A stretch of DNA of 64,000 bases, taken from the NCBI RefSeq assembly GCF_040537815.1, contig NZ_JBEWSZ010000001.1, positions 3,658,001-3,722,000 of the forward strand, read 5' to 3'. Positions 47,814-55,780 of this stretch are shown in pieces; the stretch's first letter is position 1; each line of letters starts with the position of its first letter. This DNA comes from Mesorhizobium shangrilense. Its GTDB lineage: Bacteria > Pseudomonadota > Alphaproteobacteria > Rhizobiales > Rhizobiaceae. The notes below the pieces were generated by a model that saw only the letters and a list, made by a program, of their open reading frames with translations, searched no databases and was not told where the DNA came from. Made by a program: the position numbers and the translations under genes.

Positions 47814-49259
47814 ATGGATATCGGACTTCTGATCGACGGCGGCGAACGTGGCGCTTCAGGCGCGGCCTCCTACGATCGCATGGACCCCTTCACGGGGAAG
47901 CTGGCCACGCGTGCCGCAGCCGCTACTGTCGCCGATGCCAAAGCCGCCGCTGACGCCGCAGCGGCAGCTTTCCCGGCATGGTCAAAGACGGGACCGGGCG
48001 AGCGCCGCGCCTTGCTGTCGAAGGCTGCTGATATCATGGCCTCGAAGGTCGGTGAATTCACCACGCTGATGATGGAGGAGACGGGTGCCACCGGCCCCTG
48101 GGCCGGCTTCAATGTCATGCTGGCGGCCAACATGCTGCGCGAGGCGGCGGCGATGACGACACAGATCTCCGGCGAGATCATCCCCTCCGACAAGCCGGGC
48201 ACGCTGGCCATGGGCATCCGCCAGCCGGCCGGCGTATGCGTGGGCATCGCGCCATGGAACGCGCCGGTCATTCTCGGCACCCGCGCCGTGGCGATGCCGA
48301 TCGCCTGCGGCAACACGCTGGTGCTGAAGGCCTCGGAAATGTGCCCGGGCACGCATCGGTTGATCGGCCAGGTGCTGGTCGAGGCCGGCCTGCCCAAAGG
48401 CGTCATCAATGTCGTCACCAACGATCCGAAGGACGCGGCGAGCATCGTCGAGGCGCTGGTGGCGCACCCGGCCGTGCGGCGCATCAACTTCACCGGCTCG
48501 ACCAAGGTCGGCAGGATCATCGCCGAACTCGCCGGCCGGCACCTGAAGCCGGCGCTGCTCGAACTCGGCGGCAAGGCGCCGCTTCTGGTGCTGGACGATG
48601 CCGACATCGACGCGGCGGTGAACGCCGCAACCTTCGGCGCCTTCATGCACCAGGGCCAGATCTGCATGTCGACCGAACGCCTGATCGTCGATGAAAAGAT
48701 CGCCGACGAGTTCGTGGCCAAGCTGGCTGCCCGCGCAGCGAAACTGCCGGCCGGCGACCCGCGCGGCCACGTCGTGCTGGGCTCGCTGATCAGCAGCCAG
48801 GCCGCCGACAAGATGGAGGAGCTCATCGCCGATGCCGTCGCCAAGGGCGCCAAGTTGGTCGCCGGCGGCAAGCGCAGCGGTACGGTTGTGGAAGCGACCC
48901 TGCTCGACCATGTCACGCCGGCGATGCGTGTCTACACGGAAGAATCCTTCGGGCCGGTCAAGCCGGTGGTCCGGGTGAAGGGCGAGGACGAGGCCGTTCG
49001 TGTCGCCAACGACACCGAATACGGCCTGTCCTCCGCAGTGTTCAGCAGGGACATCAGACGGGCGCTCGCGGTGGCGGCGCGAATCGAATCCGGCATTTGC
49101 CACATCAACGGCCCGACCGTCGGCGACGAGGCGCAAATGCCGTTCGGCGGCGTCAAGGGTTCCGGTTACGGGCGCTTCGGCGGCAAGGCGGCGATCGCGG
49201 AGTTCACCGATTTGCGCTGGGTGACGATCGAGGATCCCGGCCAGCACTACCCGTTCTGA
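47814..49259 (+). CDS. Aldehyde dehydrogenase (vanillin/salicylaldehyde dehydrogenase type)
   Basis: A 481-residue NAD(P)-dependent aldehyde dehydrogenase. It has IAPWNAPV, FTGSTKVG, the general base E250 (LELGGKAP) and nucleophile C284 (GQICMS), and the conserved EESFGPV and AAQMPFGGVKGSGYGRFGG-like end. The GTRAVAMPIACGNTLVLKASE segment is typical of the vanillin and salicylaldehyde group. It would oxidise the aldehyde made by the preceding SDR, or vanillin, to an aromatic acid that flows toward protocatechuate. It is 17 bp after the SDR gene and is the last gene of the operon. Confidence 0.88.
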   Translation: MDIGLLIDGGERGASGAASYDRMDPFTGKLATRAAAATVADAKAAADAAAAAFPAWSKTGPGERRALLSKAADIMASKVGEFTTLMMEETGATGPWAGFNVMLAANMLREAAAMTTQISGEIIPSDKPGTLAMGIRQPAGVCVGIAPWNAPVILGTRAVAMPIACGNTLVLKASEMCPGTHRLIGQVLVEAGLPKGVINVVTNDPKDAASIVEALVAHPAVRRINFTGSTKVGRIIAELAGRHLKPALLELGGKAPLLVLDDADIDAAVNAATFGAFMHQGQICMSTERLIVDEKIADEFVAKLAARAAKLPAGDPRGHVVLGSLISSQAADKMEELIADAVAKGAKLVAGGKRSGTVVEATLLDHVTPAMRVYTEESFGPVKPVVRVKGEDEAVRVANDTEYGLSSAVFSRDIRRALAVAARIESGICHINGPTVGDEAQMPFGGVKGSGYGRFGGKAAIAEFTDLRWVTIEDPGQHYPF

Positions 49260-49300
49260 GACATCTGACGGACCGGCTACGGCATTCGACATTGCAATTG

Positions 49301-49333
49301 CGCCTTCCCGAGGCACGGCAACGCGGGAAGGCG
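49301..49333 (+). terminator. Hairpin after the aldehyde dehydrogenase gene
   Basis: CGCCTTCCCG (49301-49310) and CGGGAAGGCG (49324-49333) are perfect complements with a 13-nt loop, 42 bp past the stop. No T tract follows, so it could be a Rho-assisted end or mRNA-stabilising stem. Confidence 0.5.
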
Positions 49334-49454
49334 GATCGCAACGCACCCACTTTAACCGAGAATGCGAAGCCGATACGAATTGCCAACTCCCATCTTGAAT
49401 TCGCGGCTGGTTGAGTCTATCACCCAGCCCATCTTGGAGGTTTCGGCCTCCCGG

Positions 49455-49530
49455 GCCGCTTTAGCTCAGTTGGTAGAGCACCGCATTCGTAATGCGGGGG
49501 TCGCGTGTTCGAGTCACGCAAGCGGCACCA
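49455..49530 (+). tRNA. tRNA-Thr (anticodon CGT)
   Basis: A full cloverleaf of 76 nt with encoded CCA: acceptor GCCGCTT/AAGCGGC, D arm GCTC-AGTTGGTA-GAGC, anticodon stem CCGCA/TGCGG with loop TTCGTAA (CGT), T arm GCGTG-TTCGAGT-CACGC. A tyrosine integrase gene and phage-type genes follow, so the 3' end of this tRNA is the probable attachment site of the island. Confidence 0.97.
49507..49530. other. Probable left attachment site (tRNA-Thr 3' end)
   Basis: The T arm and acceptor end of tRNA-Thr are the usual crossover region for tyrosine integrases encoded beside a tRNA. I looked by eye for a second copy of GTTCGAGTCACGCAAGCGG in 49531-64000 and did not find one, so the right attachment site is either outside the window or diverged. 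Confidence 0.45.
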
Positions 49531-49657
49531 AGTTTTCCAAGGGTTTCAGGCGCAGAGCCACCCGGACTCCCTTGCAGAGACTACCGACCAAGACACATTC
49601 CGGGACACAAATAGCCCTGGCAATGTCGGGCGGCTGAACGGTGACAGCTCTCCGCTT

Positions 49658-50173
49658 TTACCCTTGGGTCGCGGCGCCCTCCCGCCGCTCGGCCGCTCTG
49701 ATCATGATTTCGAGTTCTTCATCAGTGAGGAGGGTCGCGTCCAGTTTCTGCGTGACCTGTGTCTCTAGGGCGCCACCATTCCGCCCAGTGATCTCCCGGC
49801 GGTTAGTAAAGGCGTTGCCCATCTCCTTTGCAGCCTGCTCGAGCAACTGCATGACCATTGCGATATTGCCTTGCGTCTCCGCCTTCTCGGCCATGCGCTG
49901 AAGCGTTCGCAGCCGGACGGTGCGATGCGAGATCGCGATCGCCGCGGTGTCCTCCAGGAAGGCTTTCCGGGTTTCATCGAACAGCGTCTTCCACTTCGTC
50001 GAGATATTCCGGCCGGCCTTCTTTGTCGGGTCGTATGCTTCGACCGTTTGACGAGTGATCGTATCGCCGAATTCTTTCCTGACCGCTCCGACGAGCTCCG
50101 ACGGCGTGTCGAAGCATGCAAGCCGTTGGACGACAAAGATTTTTGCGGCTTCGGAGAGCTTCGCTGTAGCCAT
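49658..50173 (-). CDS. DUF2280 family phage-type protein
   Basis: A 171-residue protein matching the DUF2280 layout: an N-terminal HTH-like region (VQRLACFDTPSELVGAVRKEFG, ITRQTVEAYDPTKKAGRN), then KWKTLFDETRKAFLEDTAAIAI, then RTLQRMAEKAETQGN and LLEQAAKEMGNAFTNRREI. Such proteins occur in prophages near terminase genes and may act as a small-terminase-like DNA-binding factor; this role is unproven. The ATG at 50173 was chosen over 50185. No large terminase or other packaging gene is nearby, so it looks like a prophage remnant. Confidence 0.78.
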   Translation of the reverse strand: MATAKLSEAAKIFVVQRLACFDTPSELVGAVRKEFGDTITRQTVEAYDPTKKAGRNISTKWKTLFDETRKAFLEDTAAIAISHRTVRLRTLQRMAEKAETQGNIAMVMQLLEQAAKEMGNAFTNRREITGRNGGALETQVTQKLDATLLTDEELEIMIRAAERREGAATQG

Positions 50174-50270
50174 AGCTTTTTGCAATTCCGTCAGGCTGAG
50201 TCAGGTAGAAATATAAGGCTCCGCGGGAAAGGAAGCGACCCCAATCAATAACGATTTGCGTGCCCGCAGT

Positions 50271-50287
50271 GTAACCAATTTGGTTAC
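50271..50287. promoter_or_regulatory. 17-bp palindrome, candidate operator
   Basis: GTAACCAA-T-TTGGTTAC is a perfect palindrome with one central base, about 98 bp upstream of the DUF2280 start (minus strand) and 75 bp before a small plus-strand frame. The AT-rich centre and position suggest a dimeric repressor site; the regulator is unknown. Confidence 0.45.
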
Positions 50288-50361
50288 TTCGTACCCAAAA
50301 TAAGTCCATCTTGCGTTCGTGTTTCAGTTGCGCAACTGTCGATCGATGGAGGCCGGGCCGA

Positions 50362-50604
50362 ATGATTTACGCGATTCTCGTTTGCACACGCTTGGCCGGG
50401 TTTCCGCAAGGAGATGTGTGCTACCCGATGATGTCGCTGTTGCAGCGTCCCATCAACAATGGAGACGACTGCAACGCAGCAGTAGCCGACCTTCGGCGAA
50501 AGATGCCGCAACTCAGTGTTCGATGGCATAATCAAAACGGCGACTGGACAAGATCCGTCGACTGCTACCAGACGCCTTCGTGGACCCAAGCCCCAGGGAA
50601 CTAG
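50362..50604 (+). CDS. Possible small hypothetical protein
   Basis: An 80-residue frame starting MIYAILVCTRLAGFPQGDVC, with five cysteines, two in the C-terminal half (DDCNAA and VDCYQT). The cysteine spacing and the amphipathic middle are protein-like, but there is no recognised domain. The segment AGGCCGGGCCG before the ATG is a weak ribosome site at best. It lies between the DUF2280 gene and the integrase gene, a stretch otherwise empty of clear genes. It may be non-coding. Confidence 0.4.
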   Translation: MIYAILVCTRLAGFPQGDVCYPMMSLLQRPINNGDDCNAAVADLRRKMPQLSVRWHNQNGDWTRSVDCYQTPSWTQAPGN

Positions 50605-50682
50605 GTCGGTACCGAGAGGGTGCAGGAAAGCGCCCACCACCTTGGACACTTTCGACACTCGCGAGCGCGCGAGGCACGCTGT

Positions 50683-51645
50683 TCAAATGACGTTGCCGAA
50701 GACCTTGTCGATCACGCGAGGCCCTACCTCGGCATGAGCATAGTTCGCCATGAGGAGCGCCTTGGATTTCCATCGGCCCTTCCAGGCCGTGGTGGCCACA
50801 TCGATGCCGTTCCGGACAATCATCTCGGTGGCAAAGCTGTGGCGCCCTGGCTGGTGCGTTCCGAGATAGGGCAACTCCGCCTTTTCGCAGATGCGCTTGA
50901 TGTCCTTGTAGACCGATCGCCTGGTCATGAATCCGAATAGGCGCTTGTTGGGCTTCTTCGCGCCGCGCCCGCTGTGGCGCTCGCCTGAGCGTCGTCCCTT
51001 CCATGGGGTGCGCGCCTCCCACGCCGCCAATCTCTCCCGCTTCCACTCACGCAATTGCTGGATTTCATAGACCATCTCGATGGTGAGGTCGGCGTCGCCA
51101 TCCTCGCCGTTCTTCATGTCGCGGAAGGTGACCTTGCGATTGACGAGGTCGATGTCGGGGGAATCGTCTTCGAGCTTGATTGCATCCGAGATCCGGGCGC
51201 CGGTCTGGAACAGGAACAACATCAGGGCGCTCAGCCTGGGATCGTCGCTGTGCTCCCGGAAGGCATCGATATAGGACCGATCGACGGCGCGCTTCGGCGA
51301 CGTAGCTGGCGGTCTGACGTCTCGGTCCCTCTTCGTGAAACCCCTGATTTTCACGGGGTGGCAATCGCCGGCGTCGGCGCTGTGGTTGATCACCGCCTTC
51401 ACAGGCGTGACGACCTGGCGGTTCCATGTCGTGTAGGCGTTGCCGGGATAGATCGTCTTCGCGGCTTCGCGGACCTTACTGCCTGTCAGGTCCGAGATCC
51501 TGGTGGTGTTGAAATGGTCGAGCAGCGGCAGAATGAACCGGTCATCCTTGCCGGCATCGAGATAGGCCTTAACGGCCTGGCTGAAAGTAAATGTTGCTTT
51601 GTGGTAGCCGGCAAGCCACCAGAATCGGCCGGTTGTCAGAGGCAT
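50683..51645 (-). CDS. Tyrosine recombinase/integrase of the island
   Basis: A 320-residue phage-type integrase. The N-terminal arm/core-binding region is about 15-115, and the catalytic domain about 125-315. Catalytic residues are R151 (QTGARISDA), H264 and R268 (THQPGRHSFAT), and the nucleophile Y302 (ANYAHA). An AGGAGA site 8 bases before the ATG at 51645 decides the start (MPLTTGRFWW). The gene lies 1.2 kb from tRNA-Thr, the probable integration target. It appears intact. Confidence 0.9.
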   Translation of the reverse strand: MPLTTGRFWWLAGYHKATFTFSQAVKAYLDAGKDDRFILPLLDHFNTTRISDLTGSKVREAAKTIYPGNAYTTWNRQVVTPVKAVINHSADAGDCHPVKIRGFTKRDRDVRPPATSPKRAVDRSYIDAFREHSDDPRLSALMLFLFQTGARISDAIKLEDDSPDIDLVNRKVTFRDMKNGEDGDADLTIEMVYEIQQLREWKRERLAAWEARTPWKGRRSGERHSGRGAKKPNKRLFGFMTRRSVYKDIKRICEKAELPYLGTHQPGRHSFATEMIVRNGIDVATTAWKGRWKSKALLMANYAHAEVGPRVIDKVFGNVI

Positions 51646-51731
51646 TCGCTGATCTCCTACCTTGTGAACGGCAAACAGACCGGCCGCCAAAATAAGGCGG
51701 CCGCTCTCTGTCCGTGGTAGGGAACAAGCTT

Positions 51732-51932
51732 CTAAGCTTCGACCAACTCTCCGATGAGTTCAAGCGTCTCGAGGCGGCCGGCAACCTGGTCGAGAAATGC
51801 CACAGCGGCAAACGCTGTTGCGCGCGCCGCTTGGATGGCCTTCAGACGGCCGGCCGTCCTCTGTCGCTCGATCAGCCGGTCGAAGTCGCTGTTGATCGAC
51901 CGGGCAAGGTCCTCGTCGACACCGGCGTTCAT
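51732..51932 (-). CDS. Small island protein of unknown function (66 aa)
   Basis: A 66-residue, mostly helical, acidic-to-neutral protein (MNAGVDEDLARSINSDFDRL, then LKAIQAARATAFAAVAFLDQ). Its ATG overlaps the stop of the next upstream gene by 4 bp (51929-51932, ATGA), which supports both being real. No family is recognised. It is the last gene of a three-gene unit upstream of the integrase. Confidence 0.6.
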   Translation of the reverse strand: MNAGVDEDLARSINSDFDRLIERQRTAGRLKAIQAARATAFAAVAFLDQVAGRLETLELIGELVEA

Positions 51933-52246
51933 TGAGCCGCGCTCCGGTCAAAATATGCCAGTGCGGCCTTGATGAGGCTCGGAGCCAGATCCTCGTCGTC
52001 GAGCGCAAGCCGAAGGGCGGCGATGGCCCCCTCATACGAGGTCGCCGGCGTGCCCCATTGCTTAAGAACCCGATCGGGTTCGTTGCATAGCCTTTCGAAG
52101 GCCTCGGCGTCCTCTTCCTCGCTCAGGTCTTCCGGGAGCGCGTCGTAGGCGTCGCCGCTGAAAATGAAGTGGTTGATTGCGGCCATGAGCGGATCAATGC
52201 GATCGGGCGCCGGCATGGCGCGGGTTGCCAGAAGAGCGGCCATCAT
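51929..52246 (-). CDS. Small acidic island protein of unknown function (105 aa)
   Basis: A 105-residue protein with a strongly acidic middle (LPEDLSEEEDAEAFERL) and a helical C-terminus (YEGAIAALRLALDDEDL). I do not recognise a domain. It is coupled on both sides: it overlaps the following 66-residue gene by 4 bp and the preceding small gene by 4 bp (52243-52246). The tight spacing argues for a single transcript. Confidence 0.62.
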   Translation of the reverse strand: MMAALLATRAMPAPDRIDPLMAAINHFIFSGDAYDALPEDLSEEEDAEAFERLCNEPDRVLKQWGTPATSYEGAIAALRLALDDEDLAPSLIKAALAYFDRSAAQ

Positions 52247-52422
52247 GCGTCCTCCAACTCGCGCGGCCCCACGGCAGCAGCACCGAAGGGCAGGCGGGGA
52301 AACCTGACCGGGACAACGGCCGGCTCGGGGTTGGCGCCACGGTCGCGCTCGCCGCGGGCGAGGAAGGCTGCAACAGCGGGGTCGCGAGCGATTTGTGAAA
52401 GTGCTATTTTCGTCGAAGCCAT
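52243..52422 (-). CDS. Small island protein of unknown function (59 aa)
   Basis: A 59-residue protein starting MASTKIALSQIARDPAVAAF, followed by a Pro/Arg-rich tail. GAAGGAACTTCG before the ATG at 52422 is a reasonable ribosome site, which is why this start is preferred to the in-frame ATG at 52503. No family is recognised. It is the first gene of the three-gene unit and is divergent from an RHH-type regulator gene 87 bp away. Confidence 0.55.
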   Translation of the reverse strand: MASTKIALSQIARDPAVAAFLARGERDRGANPEPAVVPVRFPRLPFGAAAVGPRELEDA

Positions 52423-52451
52423 GATCGAAGTTCCTTCTTCGGTTTGGTTAG

Positions 52452-52537
52452 GGCCGATCCGGGTGTGCAACCACCTTGATCGGCCTGTATTATGTGATAG
52501 CATTAAATTATGTCAGACGCAATAAGTGATACCATAA
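52452..52537. promoter_or_regulatory. Divergent control region between small island genes and RHH regulator
   Basis: It contains an inverted repeat GGCCGATC (52452-52459)/GATCGGCC (52478-52485) with an 18-nt spacer. There are also two direct repeats, GTGATAGCATTA (52494-52505) and GTGATACCATAA (52526-52537), spaced 32 bp and spanning the RHH gene start. Direct repeats of this kind are typical RHH operators, so autoregulation is likely but inferred. Confidence 0.5.
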
Positions 52538-52872
52538 ATAAACGACGGGGCCGCGGCCGACCGGCAACGGGAAAGGGAACGCCGGTGATGGTCCGGCTCC
52601 AACCTGACTTGCTCCAGGTTCTCGATGACTTTGCCCGCGAGATCGCTGAGACCAGGCCCGAGGCCATGAGGATTGTGTTTTCGCAATGGGCAGAGTCCGC
52701 AGGCTTTATCGCGTCGCACCATCGACTCCGCGAACCACCCGCGATGGTCTTTCTTTCGACCGAAATCCGACGGGCGGCGATTGAAGCTACCGGCCAGAGC
52801 GATGTCGACGATGCCGTCAATGCCATCCTGCGAGACTGGCTGAGCGACAAAGGCTACAAGCTGGGCCGATAG
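52510..52872 (+). CDS. Ribbon-helix-helix type DNA-binding protein
   Basis: A 120-residue protein. The basic arm KRRGRGRPATGKGTPVMVRL followed by QPDLLQVLDDFAREIAETRPEAMRIV is the usual RHH layout (one strand and two helices, about residues 20-60). The C-terminal half is helical and unassigned (STEIRRAAIEATGQSDVDDAV). It could be a plasmid- or island-type repressor or an antitoxin, but no adjacent toxin is recognised. It is divergent from the three small island genes. Confidence 0.7.
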   Translation: MSDAISDTINKRRGRGRPATGKGTPVMVRLQPDLLQVLDDFAREIAETRPEAMRIVFSQWAESAGFIASHHRLREPPAMVFLSTEIRRAAIEATGQSDVDDAVNAILRDWLSDKGYKLGR

Positions 52873-53267
52873 GCCGCTGCATTGCAGGCAGGCAACCGGC
52901 CGGCACCGCAGCTCCAGCCTTGGCCGCTGTCGCCACCGTCTCATCGTAGAACCCGAATCCGCGACGCGCGCCGGCGCGGCCGACAGATCGCTTCCATCTT
53001 TTCCGGTCAACCCATCTCCTCAACGGCTTGTAGCGCGCCATGTGGTAAGGGTGGGTGGTGCGGGTACTGAGAGAACCGAGTCAGATGGGGTCGACCGGGA
53101 CGTTGAGGCCGATCAGGCTGTTCTCGGGTAACCCCAGAGAAGTTACCGGTCTCTATTATTTAAAGGCAAAATTGGAAGTACCCACATCCCGTGCGGACAG
53201 CGTCCGCCTAATGCGTTCGGCGGGTCCGACGATTTCGAGTCATCACCCCTGACAGGATTCAACGGTT
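52873..53267. other. Intergenic stretch without a recognised gene
   Basis: 395 bp between the RHH gene and the end of the large membrane-protein gene. Short frames exist on both strands but none has a convincing start, ribosome site or motif. The segment 53140-53170 is locally AT-rich. Confidence 0.5.
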
Positions 53268-55679
53268 CTAATCAATGCCGGAAAATTTCAACACGATCTG
53301 GACGGCCTTCAGCCTCGCGAAGGACGGATCCGTCTCAAGACTCTCCCGATAGGTGGCCAGTGCTGCGCGTTCCAGACTGAGGGTCTGGAGCAGTCCGTCG
53401 GGCAGGTCGGGCGCATTGAGAAAGGCATGAAATTCGATAATGTTGTTGATCCCTGCGCGTCGCATGACAACTAGCCGCTCCTCCTTGGCCCATCGATAAA
53501 GCTGCGCTTGTGCGATCCAGTCGACGATCAGCATCAGTTCATAAGGCAGTCTGGGCCAGATCAGGAACGGGTTTTGGCACGCCAGATACTGAGCAGAATC
53601 GATGCCGAGTTCGCTGAGCCTATCGATCTTATCCCGGCTCATACCTTCGATCATCAGCATATTGAGATTGGTCGGAATGGCCTCCTCCGGGGGGTCGGGC
53701 TGGTTGCCGAGCATCTTAAGGAACAGAAATGCGCGGCGGGCCATGGTGGAGATAAACAGGTCGGGCGCGAATCCGACGATGAACGCAGCCAGGATGAGAA
53801 TATTGGGGCTATCTGGCGACAGGGCGCTGAAGACGTGCCGCAGAACGATGGCGACGATGGCCGATGAAATCAGACGCACGGAATAGTAATAGAACGTGGC
53901 GGGCTGTATATCGATATTCTGCGTCCGGAACAGGATGCTGAAGAGCATAGATGTATAGCTGCCGAGAAACGCGACGGCGAAGCAGACGAAGGTCTCCTGC
54001 TGATACCGAATGCGCGCTGCCTCGTCTGCCATGTTCAGGGCTCCGAAGCCACCCAGTAGGAAGCTCCGCATCTTGAATACGTCTGGCACACTCGTCGCGA
54101 GGAATATGACAAGAAAGCCTATCGTCAATATGGTCGCCAGCGTCGCGATGGGCAGCGAATAGACGGTGTTGAGCGAAACTGGCTGCTGTGCCTTGAGAAT
54201 CGCCGTGGCGGCCCGAAAGTGGGCCGTTTGCGCAAGAGGATGACCCGTCAGGCTGCTGAGGCGCTGGAATTGCTGCTGGCGCGTGCTGCTCTGGCTGTGG
54301 CTGATGAGGACGGGTAGCCAGGCGAGCAATATGCTCAGGAGTGTGCCCAGTACTACCGGCAGCGGCGTGAAGCCCTGCCCCAGCAGCAGCAGGGCCGTGA
54401 GACATAGGACGACGACGCTGGTCGTGACCAAAACGATCGTCAGACGATTGAACGTTTGTTTGCTTTCCGCGGTCGCTGACGCCATGTCGAGTTTAGCGCT
54501 GTCGTCCATGTCACTCGTCCCGGTGAAGGATACGCCGATCGGCCATTCGCCGACTGCATCCGTGTTGCGCATATCGTCGAATTGCCCATCCACGACGGGC
54601 GGAATCCAGAGGCGAAGCAATGCAAGGGTGATGAGAACAGAGGTGATGATAATAAGACACAGAAAAAGATTCTCCGGCCATGTCATATCGAATGTCCATG
54701 GATGCCGGTGCCTTAGCAACTCATACCAGTATTCATTCCAATTCTCCTCCGGCAAAGGAATGGGTTGCGGAGCAACGGCGTCGGATGACTGCGGCAGAGC
54801 CGGCAAATCCGGAGCAGCGGGCACCGGAACAGCCACTGCAGAGGCTGCGACGCCGCGCACCAATCTCTCCACCTGGGGATAGGCAATCGTGAAGGCAGCC
54901 ATGAACACATAGTGGCGCGCCAGCCCGAAATTCTTCGTGGCGAGCAGGGCATTCGCCACCAGGGCGACCAGCATGATGTAGAGGACGCAGGCCACATTGA
55001 TGGCCAGCTCGTAATTCGTCTGCTCGTCGGAGCTGAGGATCGAAACCAGGCGATCCGGCAGCCAGTAGAACCAGAGCGTGATCACGACCGCGCATGTGAG
55101 CATCATCAACGCCCGTCGCGTTAAAGGTCTGTCTGTCCCCGGATCGGCTGCGTTTCGCCGATCCCCCTCGAAGACGGGCACGAACAGCCTGAACCCCCAG
55201 TGTATGGCGAGTAACGCGAGTCCCAACTTTGCTGCGAGCTCCGTAGACGGGAGAGACGACCAAAGAATTGGAAGAAAATTGATAATATCCGAGATGCCGC
55301 CGAACATAAATATAGAAAAGATCCCGAAGAATGAATTGTATACTGTTAAAGAAAATACTGGAACGAAAATGAAAAACAAAAACGAGAGCCATTGATGCCG
55401 ATCACGGACTTCTCTTCGATGAGACAAGACGGCACAAATGAGGATTGCTGCTGTGGCGTAGAACGGCTGGTCAAATGCGCGCGCGGAGTCTAGGGAAAAG
55501 CCCCAACTGGGATCTAGGGCGATATAGACAAACATGATGGCAAGAACGAACATGCACCGAGGTCCTTTGCCAGACAAGATCCCGCGTATGTAAGCAATCG
55601 CTCGGATACTAATGGTAGAGGGCAATTCACCGCAATCGGAAACTGCAGAATATATCGACAAGCATCCCTGTTTGATCAT
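53268..55679 (-). CDS. Large polytopic membrane protein of unknown family
   Basis: An 803-residue protein with roughly a dozen hydrophobic segments (for example near 43-57, 74-88, 99-116, 190-210, 340-360, 420-440, 510-530, 565-585). Two soluble insertions lie between them: a Pro-rich stretch near 285-325 and a segment near 375-410. The last 130 residues are cytoplasmic and contain two helix-hairpin-helix-like turns (SRDKIDRLSELGIDSAQYL and VVMRRAGINNIIEF). I do not recognise the family. Codon use is less GC-biased than in the flanking core genes, which suggests transfer. It is divergent from another membrane-protein gene 101 bp away. The start may instead be the ATG at 55553. Confidence 0.72.
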   Translation of the reverse strand: MIKQGCLSIYSAVSDCGELPSTISIRAIAYIRGILSGKGPRCMFVLAIMFVYIALDPSWGFSLDSARAFDQPFYATAAILICAVLSHRREVRDRHQWLSFLFFIFVPVFSLTVYNSFFGIFSIFMFGGISDIINFLPILWSSLPSTELAAKLGLALLAIHWGFRLFVPVFEGDRRNAADPGTDRPLTRRALMMLTCAVVITLWFYWLPDRLVSILSSDEQTNYELAINVACVLYIMLVALVANALLATKNFGLARHYVFMAAFTIAYPQVERLVRGVAASAVAVPVPAAPDLPALPQSSDAVAPQPIPLPEENWNEYWYELLRHRHPWTFDMTWPENLFLCLIIITSVLITLALLRLWIPPVVDGQFDDMRNTDAVGEWPIGVSFTGTSDMDDSAKLDMASATAESKQTFNRLTIVLVTTSVVVLCLTALLLLGQGFTPLPVVLGTLLSILLAWLPVLISHSQSSTRQQQFQRLSSLTGHPLAQTAHFRAATAILKAQQPVSLNTVYSLPIATLATILTIGFLVIFLATSVPDVFKMRSFLLGGFGALNMADEAARIRYQQETFVCFAVAFLGSYTSMLFSILFRTQNIDIQPATFYYYSVRLISSAIVAIVLRHVFSALSPDSPNILILAAFIVGFAPDLFISTMARRAFLFLKMLGNQPDPPEEAIPTNLNMLMIEGMSRDKIDRLSELGIDSAQYLACQNPFLIWPRLPYELMLIVDWIAQAQLYRWAKEERLVVMRRAGINNIIEFHAFLNAPDLPDGLLQTLSLERAALATYRESLETDPSFARLKAVQIVLKFSGID

Positions 55680-55780
55680 ATTCTACTTCCGGGTCCGGAA
55701 CAGAGCGTCAGCTCCGGAAAATAGCGGCGGAAGCTTTTCTCGAGAGGCCCATCCAGTCCGAGACGCCATGGAGGTGTGAC

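Noticed and set aside
52817..53041. 74-codon minus-strand frame starting MARYKPLRRW
   Set aside because: It overlaps the RHH gene end, has no motif, and its C-terminal part reads as antisense of that gene.
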